Positions 32,404 to 40,090 of a DNA stretch of 64,000 nucleotides are shown piece after piece; within the stretch, counting starts at the first letter, position 1; every line of letters starts with the position of its first letter. Both the position numbers and the translations under genes were made by a program. This stretch comes from Myxococcales bacterium. GTDB taxonomy: Bacteria > Myxococcota_A > Polyangia > Polyangiales > Polyangiaceae. Location of the stretch: the NCBI GenBank assembly GCA_025359105.1, contig JANYHK010000017.1, forward strand, positions 1 to 64,000, read 5' to 3'. The notes under the pieces are model-generated. The model made no database searches. It was given only the letters and a program-made list of their open reading frames with translations, and was not told the DNA's origin.

Positions 32404-34134
32404 GTGATCTCCGTCGTCTCCGCGGTCCGAGACCTCGGTCGCCTACGCGAGATCACGGCGGTCCTCGTCCGTCACGGCTTCGGTGAGATCGTCACGCGCG
32501 TCGGCTTCGGCCGCGGCGCGAAGAAGAAGGACGCGCTCGCCGGCGCCACCGCCGCCGACGTCGCCGGTGCCGAGGCCGACCTCGTCCCCGCCGTCTCGCT
32601 CGCGCCCGAGGACACCGAGCGCGGCGAGGACGAAAAAAAGCACATCTCCCGCGCCGAGCGCGTCCGCTTCGTCCTTCAGGATCTAGGGCCGTCGTTCATC
32701 AAGCTCGGCCAGATCGCCTCGACGCGCCCCGACGTCATCCCCGTCGACATCATCACCGAGCTGAGGAAGCTCCAGGACGACGTCCCGCCCGTCCCCGTCC
32801 CCGAGCTCAAATCCGCAATCGAAGCGAGCCTCGGCCGCAAGCTCGAAGAGGTCTTCGTCCGCTTCGAAGACAAGCCGCTCGCCACCGCGTCGATCGGCCA
32901 GGTCCACCGCGCGGTCCTCCGCACCGAGGAGGGTGACCTCGAGGTCGTCGTCAAGGTGCAGCGCCCCGGCGTCGGCGCCACCGTCGTCCGCGATCTCGAG
33001 CTGCTCCACATCCTCGCCGCCGCCATCGAGGGCGCGATCCCCGAGAGCAAGATTTACTCGCCCGTGAACCTCGTGCAGCAGTTCGACCGCTCCATCACGA
33101 GCGAGCTCAACTTCCTCGTCGAGGCCGACAACTGCGAGCGCTTCGCCAAGAACTTCGCCGGCGTCACCACGGTGCGCTTCCCCAAGGTCTACCGCCAGGC
33201 CTCGAGCAAGAACGTCCTCACGCTCGAGTTCTTCGACGGCAAGAAGATCGACAAGGCCGTCGCCGCGGGCTTCGACGGCAAGAAGATCGCCAAGAACGCG
33301 CTGGGCGTCGTCATCAAGATGATCTTCGAGGACGGCTTTTTTCATGCCGATCCCCACCCCGGCAACATCATCATCATGGGCACCCTCGACGAGCCCATCC
33401 TCGGCATGATCGACGTCGGCATGGTCGGCCGCCTGAGCCCCGAGCTCCGCGATTCGACGATCGATCTCATGGTCGCCGCGGTCCGCAAGGACACCGCCGG
33501 CGTCGCCGACGCGCTCTACAACATCGGCCGCCCCACCAAGAAGGTCGACATGCGCGAGTACCGCGCCGAGGTCGGGCTGCTCGCCGAGAAGTACCTGGGC
33601 AAGCCGCTCCGGGAGATCGAGCTCTCGGCGATGATCCGCGATCTGGTGCAAGGCGCGATCAAGTACGGCCTGGAAATTCCCGCCGATTTTCTCATGGTCG
33701 GCAAGACGCTGATGACGATCGAAGGCATCGGCAAGCAGCTCGATCCCGATCTCGACGTCTTTGGCGAGGCGAGCCCCCACTTCTTCGAGCTCCTGAAGCA
33801 GCGCTACTCACCGCAGCGCATCGGCAACGACCTGCTCCGCGGCGCCACCCAGCTCTCGCGCGCCGGCTACGACATGCCGATGCAGATGCGCGAGGTGCTC
33901 GACGATCTGCGCCTCGGCCGCCTCACCGTCCGCACCGACCACCCGCAGCTCCCCGGCGTCGGCGATCGGCTGGGCCGCCGCGTCTTCACCGGCCTCGTCG
34001 TCGCGTCGCTCATGGGCAGCGGGGCCATGCTGGTCAACGGCGCCCAGCACGAGACCCTCGGCGCCGTACTGATGGCACTCGCCGCCGCCCTCTGGCTCAG
34101 CCACGCCGCGCTCGATCTCCGCCGCAAGCACTAG
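32404..34134 (+). CDS. ABC1/UbiB-family atypical kinase, 576 aa
   Basis: UbiB/ABC1 proteins support quinone biosynthesis (family knowledge). Seen: KxGQ motif FIKLGQIASTRPD, the ExD motif LNFLVEADNCERF, FFHADPHPGN and IDVGMVGRL, then two C-terminal membrane helices. GTG start 32404. It overlaps none of its neighbours and ends at the bidirectional gap with the atp cluster. Confidence 0.9.
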   Translation: MISVVSAVRDLGRLREITAVLVRHGFGEIVTRVGFGRGAKKKDALAGATAADVAGAEADLVPAVSLAPEDTERGEDEKKHISRAERVRFVLQDLGPSFIKLGQIASTRPDVIPVDIITELRKLQDDVPPVPVPELKSAIEASLGRKLEEVFVRFEDKPLATASIGQVHRAVLRTEEGDLEVVVKVQRPGVGATVVRDLELLHILAAAIEGAIPESKIYSPVNLVQQFDRSITSELNFLVEADNCERFAKNFAGVTTVRFPKVYRQASSKNVLTLEFFDGKKIDKAVAAGFDGKKIAKNALGVVIKMIFEDGFFHADPHPGNIIIMGTLDEPILGMIDVGMVGRLSPELRDSTIDLMVAAVRKDTAGVADALYNIGRPTKKVDMREYRAEVGLLAEKYLGKPLREIELSAMIRDLVQGAIKYGLEIPADFLMVGKTLMTIEGIGKQLDPDLDVFGEASPHFFELLKQRYSPQRIGNDLLRGATQLSRAGYDMPMQMREVLDDLRLGRLTVRTDHPQLPGVGDRLGRRVFTGLVVASLMGSGAMLVNGAQHETLGAVLMALAAALWLSHAALDLRRKH

Positions 34135-34144
34135 GAGCGCGGAC

Positions 34145-34179
34145 AAAGAAAAAGGGCCCAGGCCAAGCGGCCCGGACCC
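34145..34179 (-). terminator. Intrinsic terminator of the F0 gene cluster
   Basis: Read on the minus strand, an 11-pair stem GGGTCCGGGCC / GGCCTGGGCCC closes a GCTT loop and is followed by TTTTTCTTT. It lies 60 bases past the c-subunit stop and between two convergent transcription units. Confidence 0.85.
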
Positions 34180-34236
34180 TCCTTCACGACGCGTCCGCCC
34201 GAGCGAAGCGCCGCGCCTTGGCGCGACCGCCGCCCT

Positions 34237-34560
34237 CTACTTACCCTGGAGGAAGAACGCGATGACGAACGCGAGGAGGACGAGCGACTCGATGAGCGCG
34301 AGGCCGAGAATCATCGGCGTCTGGATGCGCGCTGCGGCGCCGGGGTTACGCGAGATGCCCTCGAGCGCGGCCGCGGCGGCCTTGCCCTGACCCATCGCGC
34401 CGCCGAGAACGCCGAGACCGATCGCGAGGCCGGCGCCGAGCATGGCCCACGCCTTCACGTCCATCTCGTTGGAGCCGACCTTGTCGGCCGCCATCGCCGT
34501 CGACGACAGCAGCATGAGGAACGTGGCCGTGAGCGACGAGACCACCAACGGCTTCTTCAT
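34237..34560 (-). CDS. atpE: ATP synthase F0 subunit c, 107 aa
   Basis: Forms the rotor ring. An N-terminal extension of about 25 residues looks like a signal peptide ([10 protein letters not shown]...AMAA), which makes it longer than the usual about 80 residues. The two helices follow; ion-binding Glu91 is followed by Ser92, and Gln58 lies in the first helix. The Gln...Glu-Ser pattern is found in sodium-binding c rings, but the Tyr of that site is Leu here. ATG 34560 chosen; 34569 also possible. Confidence 0.95.
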   Translation of the reverse strand: MKKPLVVSSLTATFLMLLSSTAMAADKVGSNEMDVKAWAMLGAGLAIGLGVLGGAMGQGKAAAAALEGISRNPGAAARIQTPMILGLALIESLVLLAFVIAFFLQGK

Positions 34561-34685
34561 GATCGACATCTTCCAGAACTCCTTCAGAGAAAACTGAGCT
34601 GCAGATAGGGGGAAACTTCGAAGGGCGGACGGGGCTTTAGTAGGTTTTTCCCCGCCTGGCTAGAGGCTTAACTAGAGGCTCAGGG

Positions 34686-35504
34686 TCACGCGTGGGCGTG
34701 GCCCTCGTGCGCGTGGGCTTTTTTGCCGTGTCCGGGCGCCTCACCGTGATCCTCGTGCTCCGTGGCGAGCGAGATGTAGATCGAGGAGAGGAGGCAGAAC
34801 ACGAGCACCTGGACGATCGCGATCAAGGTGCCGAGCAGCATGAAGGGGATCGGCAAGAACAGCGGGAAGATGCCGATCATGATGCTGAGCAGGAGGTGGT
34901 CGACGGCCAGGTTCAGCATCAAGCGGATGCTGAGCGTGAACGGGCGCAGGCAGGTGGAGAACACCTCGAGCGGGAAGATGAGCGGCGAGAGCCAGATCAC
35001 CGGCCCCGCGAGGTGCTTCACGTACGCCATCCCGTTCTCCTTCAGCCCGTAATAGTTGAAGGCGACGAAGACGACCGCCGCGCAGCCCCACGTGATGTTC
35101 CACGAGGACGTCGGCGGGTTCAGGCCGGGGATGAGGCCCATGAAGTTCGAGAAGAAGATGAAGCACGCGCACGTGCCGATCAGCGGGAAATACTGCTTCG
35201 CCCGCTTGGGGCCCATCATGTCCTTCATCATGTCGTAGAAGGAGCCGAGCAAGATCTCCATGAACGTGCGGAGCGTGAGCTTCGCGTCGGGGATGATGGC
35301 GGTGTCTTGCTTGGTGATGATCGACCGCACGCGCAGCGCGATCAGGATGAGCAGGCCCACCACGAACGCGCTCGCGAGGAGCGGCTCCGCGTCGTGCTGC
35401 GCGAGCGGCCGCCCGGCGACGGTCGCCCCTAGATTGTGGATGTTCGTGCCCAGGGCCGGGAACATCGCGACGAGGTAGGAGAAGAACGAGGTGTGCTCGG
35501 GCAT
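34686..35504 (-). CDS. atpB: ATP synthase F0 subunit a, 272 aa
   Basis: Stator half-channel subunit with five membrane helices. The essential Arg is Arg194 in TLSIRLMLNL; the common R-L-F-G-N-x-x-A-G-H is changed to R-L-M-L-N-x-x-V-D-H, an unusual variant. The C terminus is His-rich (KKAHAHEGHAHA). It lies between an AtpI-like protein gene and atpE. There is no atpF in this cluster. Confidence 0.95.
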   Translation of the reverse strand: MPEHTSFFSYLVAMFPALGTNIHNLGATVAGRPLAQHDAEPLLASAFVVGLLILIALRVRSIITKQDTAIIPDAKLTLRTFMEILLGSFYDMMKDMMGPKRAKQYFPLIGTCACFIFFSNFMGLIPGLNPPTSSWNITWGCAAVVFVAFNYYGLKENGMAYVKHLAGPVIWLSPLIFPLEVFSTCLRPFTLSIRLMLNLAVDHLLLSIMIGIFPLFLPIPFMLLGTLIAIVQVLVFCLLSSIYISLATEHEDHGEAPGHGKKAHAHEGHAHA

Positions 35505-35509
35505 GGGAT

Positions 35510-35848
35510 CTACGGCGCCTTCCTAGCACGACCGGCCGAGAGCATGGAACCCGTCGTGAGGCCGATGGGCAAAGCGCCCAGGCCAACCACCAGCGGGATG
35601 GGGTCGACGAGGTGGTAAGTCAACAGGAGCCAGACGCCGCCGAAGAGCCCCAGCATCTTGAGGAGGCCCACAGTCCGCCACCCCGAGCTGCCCGTCCCGC
35701 CGATGGCGCGCGCGAGGATCCACAGATTCAGCGCCGCAATGACCGCCCCCGTCCCGGTGGAAATACCGGTGCGCGCGCCGCCAAACAGCAGCGCGCCCGC
35801 GGTCAGGGCGACGCCGGCCACGCAGACCGCGACGAGCGGCCCGCGCAT
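35510..35848 (-). CDS. AtpI-like membrane protein, 112 aa
   Basis: Small protein with four hydrophobic segments (VAVCVAGVALTAGAL, TGAVIAALNLWILA, LLKMLGLFGGVWLLL, PLVVGLGALPIGLT). Located between atpZ-like and atpB, where subunit I sits. It probably helps c-ring assembly or ion supply. One base separates it from the preceding stop. Confidence 0.75.
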   Translation of the reverse strand: MRGPLVAVCVAGVALTAGALLFGGARTGISTGTGAVIAALNLWILARAIGGTGSSGWRTVGLLKMLGLFGGVWLLLTYHLVDPIPLVVGLGALPIGLTTGSMLSAGRARKAP

Positions 35849-35849
35849 T

Positions 35850-36152
35850 TCACGGGGCGTCGCCACCACCGCCCCCCTTCGTCTCTCCGCCGCCGCCGCC
35901 GCCCCAGCGGTCCCGCTCCTCTTGTTCTTCGCGCTCGACGTCCTTTTGCATGCGCTGCGCGGCGCGAAAAATCTGCCGGAAGCCGCCGTAGACGCCCAAG
36001 GCGAACCCGAGCCCGCCAATCCAGTGGGTCCCGAACTGCCCGTCCAGCCAATGCCCGCCGTAGTAGCCGATGGCCATCGAAAGGATCAGCTCGATCCCGA
36101 GCGACCCGTACCGCCCGTAGGCTTTCCACGGTTTTTTGGGAGGCTTCTGCAT
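35850..36152 (-). CDS. AtpZ/AtpI-family protein, 100 aa
   Basis: Two membrane hairpins (GSLGIELILSMAIGYYGGHWLD and GGLGFALGVYGGFRQI), matching the short AtpZ family, then a charged Glu/Arg tail and a Gly run. It is the first gene of the atp cluster. ATG 36152 is preferred over GTG 36188. Its promoter must lie upstream of 36190, close to the divergent outer-membrane protein gene. Confidence 0.75.
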   Translation of the reverse strand: MQKPPKKPWKAYGRYGSLGIELILSMAIGYYGGHWLDGQFGTHWIGGLGFALGVYGGFRQIFRAAQRMQKDVEREEQEERDRWGGGGGGETKGGGGGDAP

Positions 36153-36225
36153 CGTCGCCGCAGATCGAATAGACTCGGACTTGGACACCGTACGCTTACG
36201 GCTATAGCGCTATTAGGAGGCTTTG

Positions 36226-37230
36226 ATGCGAAAGGCCAGCACGGGGGCGATCGCGGTCGCGACGGGAATCGCGGGACTCTTCTTCGCGGCGAGCGCGTTC
36301 GCGCAAGCGCCTCCGCAAGGCGCCCCGCTGCCGCCGCTTCCTCAGTCCCAGCCGCAGCCGGGCACCCAGCCCGCGCCGCAGCCGCCCCCCCAGGGCTATC
36401 CGCCGCCTCCTCAGCAGGGCTACCCGCCGCCGCAGCAGGGCGGCTACCCGCAGCAGCAACCGCCGCAGGGGGGCTACGCGCAGCCGCAGTACCCGCCGCC
36501 GCAGTACGGGCCGACGCCCCAGTACCAGCAGCCGCCCCCGTACTACCAGCAGCCCCAGCAGCCGGTCCCCCCGCCGCCGCCACCTGTAGAATACAACGAA
36601 CCGCCGGAGCCCACCCACGCGCCCAAGTTCTCGCTCTGGGCCGGCGGCCGCCTCGGCTTCCTCGGCTTCGGCGGGAATTTCTACACGAACGAGCTGTCCG
36701 AGGGCGAGACCACCGGCAACTTCGCCAAGAACGGCCTGTCGCTCGGCGTCGACGTCGGCGCGCGCCTCGGCAAGCGCTACCTGCCGTACGTGTTCCTCGA
36801 GCACGGCTTCATGGGGCAGGGACACCGGTTCGACGGGAGCAGCGCGACGGCGTCGACGGATCTCCTCGGCGTGGGCTTTCGCTACACCGCCGGCGACGTC
36901 GACAGCGCGGGCTTCCTCACCGATCTGTCGATCGGCGTGCGGACCGTGACGGTCAAGAATGGCGCCCAGACCTACAAGATGTCGTCGCTCGAGATCTTCC
37001 GGCTCGGCCTCGGCGCCGAGATCCGCATCTCGACGCTCTTCGTCCTCTCCCCGATGGCCACGCTCTCGGGCGGCGCGATGAGCGACACCGAAGGCAACGT
37101 GGACTTTGCGTCCAAGGGCGACGGCGTCCCCGGGCCGACTTACCACGACGGAAAACAGATCGGGAACCAGCGCGGCTACATCGTCGTGGGCCTCCACTGC
37201 GGCGCCCACTTCGACATCTTCGGCAAGTAG
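36226..37230 (+). CDS. Pro/Gln-rich outer-membrane beta-barrel protein, 334 aa
   Basis: AGGAGG at 36215-36220 sits five bases before ATG 36226. Signal MRKASTGAIA...ASAFA; then about 100 residues of repeated Pro-Gln-Gly-Tyr (YPPPQQGGYPQQQ-type); then beta-strand-rich domain from about 130 ending in AHFDIFGK. The layout is like OmpA-type or porin-like barrel with an extended periplasmic linker. Function unknown. Confidence 0.8.
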   Translation: MRKASTGAIAVATGIAGLFFAASAFAQAPPQGAPLPPLPQSQPQPGTQPAPQPPPQGYPPPPQQGYPPPQQGGYPQQQPPQGGYAQPQYPPPQYGPTPQYQQPPPYYQQPQQPVPPPPPPVEYNEPPEPTHAPKFSLWAGGRLGFLGFGGNFYTNELSEGETTGNFAKNGLSLGVDVGARLGKRYLPYVFLEHGFMGQGHRFDGSSATASTDLLGVGFRYTAGDVDSAGFLTDLSIGVRTVTVKNGAQTYKMSSLEIFRLGLGAEIRISTLFVLSPMATLSGGAMSDTEGNVDFASKGDGVPGPTYHDGKQIGNQRGYIVVGLHCGAHFDIFGK

Positions 37231-37301
37231 GGCCGGCCTGACACCTGCGCCCAGCGGCGCTATCATGAAATCATGGTTGCCGCGGCTCGCCTTCCGACAT
37301 C

Positions 37302-38099
37302 TTGACCGAGGTTGCCTCGCCGCAGTGTGACCAGCGTGTCCTCCTGAGCGGCCTGTCGTGGACCGACTACGCGGCCTTTCGTGACACGGTTCGCGGGTCG
37401 ACGCCGCGCATGACGTACATCCACGGCCTGCTGGAGCTCACGAGCCCTTCCTCTGCCCACGAATACTGGAAGACGAACATCGCGCGGCTGGTCGAGCTCT
37501 CCGCCTACATCGCCGGGATCGATCTCCGCGGCTACGGGTCGACGACGTTGAAGGCCCAGCTCGCGGAGCGAGGCGCCGAGCCGGACGAGTGCTACCTCGT
37601 CGGCAAGTCCCTGCGCGACTTCCCGGAGATCGCGATCGAGGTCGTCCATTCGACGCCGCTGCTCGACAAGCTCGACGTCTACGCGCCGATGGGTATCGCC
37701 GAAGTGTGGGTCTACGCGGCGGGCGCGTTTTCGATCCACATCCTCGACGGGTCGAAATACGAGCAAAGGCCGCGAAGCCGGCTCCTCCCCGGTCTCGATT
37801 TCGAGCTACTTTCCGCAGGTGCGGATCGCGCAGGCGGCGGCGCTTGGCTGCAGCTCCCAGCGTCCGGCGCGGCAGCCCAGGTTCGGGCCGCTCACGACGC
37901 CGCATTGCTCGCCGTACCCGCACGAGAGCCCCTCCTGCGTGCACGCGCTGCCGATCAGCGGGCGCGGAACCGGGCACCCCGTCGGCGAGGGGAACGGATC
38001 GCAGGCCCACTCTTGTTGCCCGCCACCGCCGCCGCCGCCGCCGCCGTCACCGATGCACGGGATGCAGCCGCACATGCCCTGGGTGTAGACGCACGATAG
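37302..38099 (+). CDS. Uma2-family endonuclease, 3' end uncertain
   Basis: The PD-(D/E)XK-like Uma2 fold is seen in LELTSPSSAHEYWKTNIARL and DFPEIAIEVVHST...KLDVYAPMGIAEVWVY. After about residue 170, the frame continues as Ala/Pro/Arg-rich text over the convergent lipoprotein gene (37806-38525), so its stop is probably lost or displaced. The likely true coding part is about 37302-37810. TTG start. Function of Uma2 proteins is not known in cells. Confidence 0.65.
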   Translation: MTEVASPQCDQRVLLSGLSWTDYAAFRDTVRGSTPRMTYIHGLLELTSPSSAHEYWKTNIARLVELSAYIAGIDLRGYGSTTLKAQLAERGAEPDECYLVGKSLRDFPEIAIEVVHSTPLLDKLDVYAPMGIAEVWVYAAGAFSIHILDGSKYEQRPRSRLLPGLDFELLSAGADRAGGGAWLQLPASGAAAQVRAAHDAALLAVPAREPLLRARAADQRARNRAPRRRGERIAGPLLLPATAAAAAAVTDARDAAAHALGVDAR

Positions 38100-38525
38100 T
38101 CCTGCGCTGCTGGGGCACGAGGCGCCCGTCGGCCGCGTGGTGAAGGTGGCGGGGCACGCGCCGGGGTTCTGATCGGACGACGACACACAGCTCGGCGCCG
38201 GCGGGTTCACGACCCAGGCCTCGATCCCTGACGATCCCTTGATGCACGTGGCGGTCGTCGAGCAGAGGCGCTGGTTGCCGACGCCACCAAATTCGCACGT
38301 GAGGCTGAGGCTCGCCGTCTTGCACGGGTCGCCGCTCTTCGGCGCGGTCGTCGGGCATCCGGCGGGGCCTCCGTCGGGGGGAGGCCCGCCATCGCCGGTG
38401 CTCCCGTCGCTGCCGGTTCCGCCGTCGTCGTTCGCTCCCACGAAGGCTGTGGAGGCTCCGCTGCAGGCGGCAAGCGCGAAGACCAGGGGAGCGGCGGCGG
38501 CGGCGAAGGCGATCGTGCGGTTCAT
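37806..38525 (-). CDS. Cys-rich lipoprotein, 239 aa
   Basis: Lipobox ALAAC near residue 21, then a Gly/Asp/Ser linker, then Cys modules including CKTASLSLTC, CSTTATC, CSSSDQ-type and CGCIPC, followed by a Gly9 stretch and CDPFPSPTGC. Function unknown. It faces the Uma2 gene and overlaps its extended frame by nearly 300 bases. Confidence 0.75.
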   Translation of the reverse strand: MNRTIAFAAAAAPLVFALAACSGASTAFVGANDDGGTGSDGSTGDGGPPPDGGPAGCPTTAPKSGDPCKTASLSLTCEFGGVGNQRLCSTTATCIKGSSGIEAWVVNPPAPSCVSSSDQNPGACPATFTTRPTGASCPSSAGLSCVYTQGMCGCIPCIGDGGGGGGGGGQQEWACDPFPSPTGCPVPRPLIGSACTQEGLSCGYGEQCGVVSGPNLGCRAGRWELQPSAAACAIRTCGK

Positions 38526-38535
38526 GCTCACTCCT

Positions 38536-38554
38536 ATTGCAATGCGCGTGCAAT
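38536..38554. promoter_or_regulatory. Inverted repeat ATTGCA-N7-TGCAAT
   Basis: A perfect six-base dyad lies 11 bases before the lipoprotein ATG, next to the AGGAG ribosome site on the minus strand. It could be an operator or an mRNA hairpin. Confidence 0.4.
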
Positions 38555-38649
38555 CTACAAGTGTGCGAAACCTCTCGGCGCCGCGCTCCCCGTGGCACGC
38601 GCTGGCACGTCGCCTGCGACCTCGAGTACGCACCGCACCAGGCGCGCTC

Positions 38650-39312
38650 TCACACCCGCGCGATGCGCGCGATCGCCGCGTCGCGCTCGAGCACGAGCCC
38701 CTGGAGGAGCGGCCGCAGCGCCCGGACGGCGCGCGCGCGGTGGCTCACGTCGTTCTTCTCCTCGGGCGGGAGCTCGGCCATCGTGCTCTTCGTGCCATCG
38801 ACCAGGAAGAGCGGATCGTAGCCGAACCCGCCGGAGCCGCGCGGCGTGCGCAGGATGGCGCCCTCGCACACGCCCTCCACGGTACGCGCCGCACCGTCAT
38901 GCGTGTACGGATCGACCAGCGCCAGGACACAGCGGAAGCGGGCCTTGTACGTCGGCTCGACGAGGCCCTGGTGCTCCAGCGCCTCGAGCGCCGCCGCCAG
39001 GTGCGCGTTGTTCTCGGCGTCGGTGGCGCGCTCGTGCGCATAGCGCGCGGAGTGGACGCCCGGCGCGCCGTCGAGCGCGTCGACCTCGAGCCCGGAGTCG
39101 TCGGCGAGCGTCAGCATCATCGTCGCCGCGGCGACGAGCGTGGCCTTCTTGACCGCGTTGTCGGCGAACGTCTTGCCGTCCTCGACGATCGGGAGCCCCT
39201 TCGGCAGGATCTCGTCGAGCGCGTGGACGGTGAGCGGCAGCCCTGCGAGGAGGGCGCGCAGCTCGTCGAGCTTTCCGCGGTTGGTCGTCGCGACGACGAG
39301 CGAGTGCTTCAC
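38650..39312 (-). CDS. rdgB: dITP/XTP pyrophosphatase (RdgB/HAM1), 220 aa
   Basis: Cleans the nucleotide pool of ITP/XTP. Motifs ATTNRGKLDEL, ADDSGLEVDAL and GGFGYDPLF are the family substrate and metal sites. GTG start 39312, 13 bases after the RNase PH stop. The pair rph-rdgB is a common operon. Length is as usual for the family. Confidence 0.95.
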   Translation of the reverse strand: MKHSLVVATTNRGKLDELRALLAGLPLTVHALDEILPKGLPIVEDGKTFADNAVKKATLVAAATMMLTLADDSGLEVDALDGAPGVHSARYAHERATDAENNAHLAAALEALEHQGLVEPTYKARFRCVLALVDPYTHDGAARTVEGVCEGAILRTPRGSGGFGYDPLFLVDGTKSTMAELPPEEKNDVSHRARAVRALRPLLQGLVLERDAAIARIARV

Positions 39313-39325
39313 CCGTCCGAGAATA

Positions 39326-40090
39326 TCAGGTCGCGGGCATGCGCAGGGAGGCGAGCTCGACCCCCGCGCGCGCCAGGGCGGCCTCCTGCAGCTCGGTGAG
39401 CAGCTTGATGCCCGCCAGCGACAGATCCACCATCCGGTCGATCTGCGCGCGCGCCACCGGTGCGCCCTCCGCCGTGCCCTGGATCTCGATGATCTTGCCG
39501 CTCGCGGTGGCCACCACGTTGAGGTCGACCTCGGCCTTCGAGTCCTCCTTGTAGACGAGATCGAGCGCGAGCTCCTCGTTCGCCAGGATGCCGCAGCTGA
39601 TGGCCGCGATCGACTCGCGGAGGACCGGCCTGGTGAGCACGCCCTTCTCCTTGAGCTTCGCCAGCGCGAGCGCCAGCGCCACGAAGCCGCCGGTGACCGA
39701 CGCGGTGCGCGTGCCGCCATCGGCTTCGAGCACGTCGCAGTCGATCGAGATCTGCCGCTCGCCGAGCGCCACCAGATCGACCGCGGCGCGGAGCGAGCGT
39801 CCGACGAGGCGCTGGATCTCCTGCGTGCGCCCGCTCGGCGCCTTGCCGCGTCCGTCGCGGGACTCGCGCTTGTCGGGGTTCGAGCGCGGGTGCATCTGGT
39901 ACTCGGCGGTGACCCAGCCCTTGCCCTTGCCCTCGAGGAACGGGGGCACCTTCGGATCGACGGAGGCCGTGCAGAGGACCACGGTGGAGCCTGCGCGGTA
40001 GAGCACCGAGCCCTCCGACATGCGGTGGAAGCCGAGGATCATCTCGACCGGGCGGGGAGCGTCGAAGGCGCGTGCGTCAGGTCGCGGCAT
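39326..40090 (-). CDS. rph: RNase PH, 254 aa
   Basis: tRNA 3'-end phosphorolytic trimming enzyme. Seen are the N-terminal RPDARAFDAPRPV (R-x-D-x-R), GSTVVLCTASVD, RQISIDCDVLEADGGTRTASVTG and the IIEIQGTAEG active-site segment. ATG 40090 overlaps the upstream kinase stop by 14 bases. Upstream of rdgB in the same direction. Confidence 0.95.
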   Translation of the reverse strand: MPRPDARAFDAPRPVEMILGFHRMSEGSVLYRAGSTVVLCTASVDPKVPPFLEGKGKGWVTAEYQMHPRSNPDKRESRDGRGKAPSGRTQEIQRLVGRSLRAAVDLVALGERQISIDCDVLEADGGTRTASVTGGFVALALALAKLKEKGVLTRPVLRESIAAISCGILANEELALDLVYKEDSKAEVDLNVVATASGKIIEIQGTAEGAPVARAQIDRMVDLSLAGIKLLTELQEAALARAGVELASLRMPAT

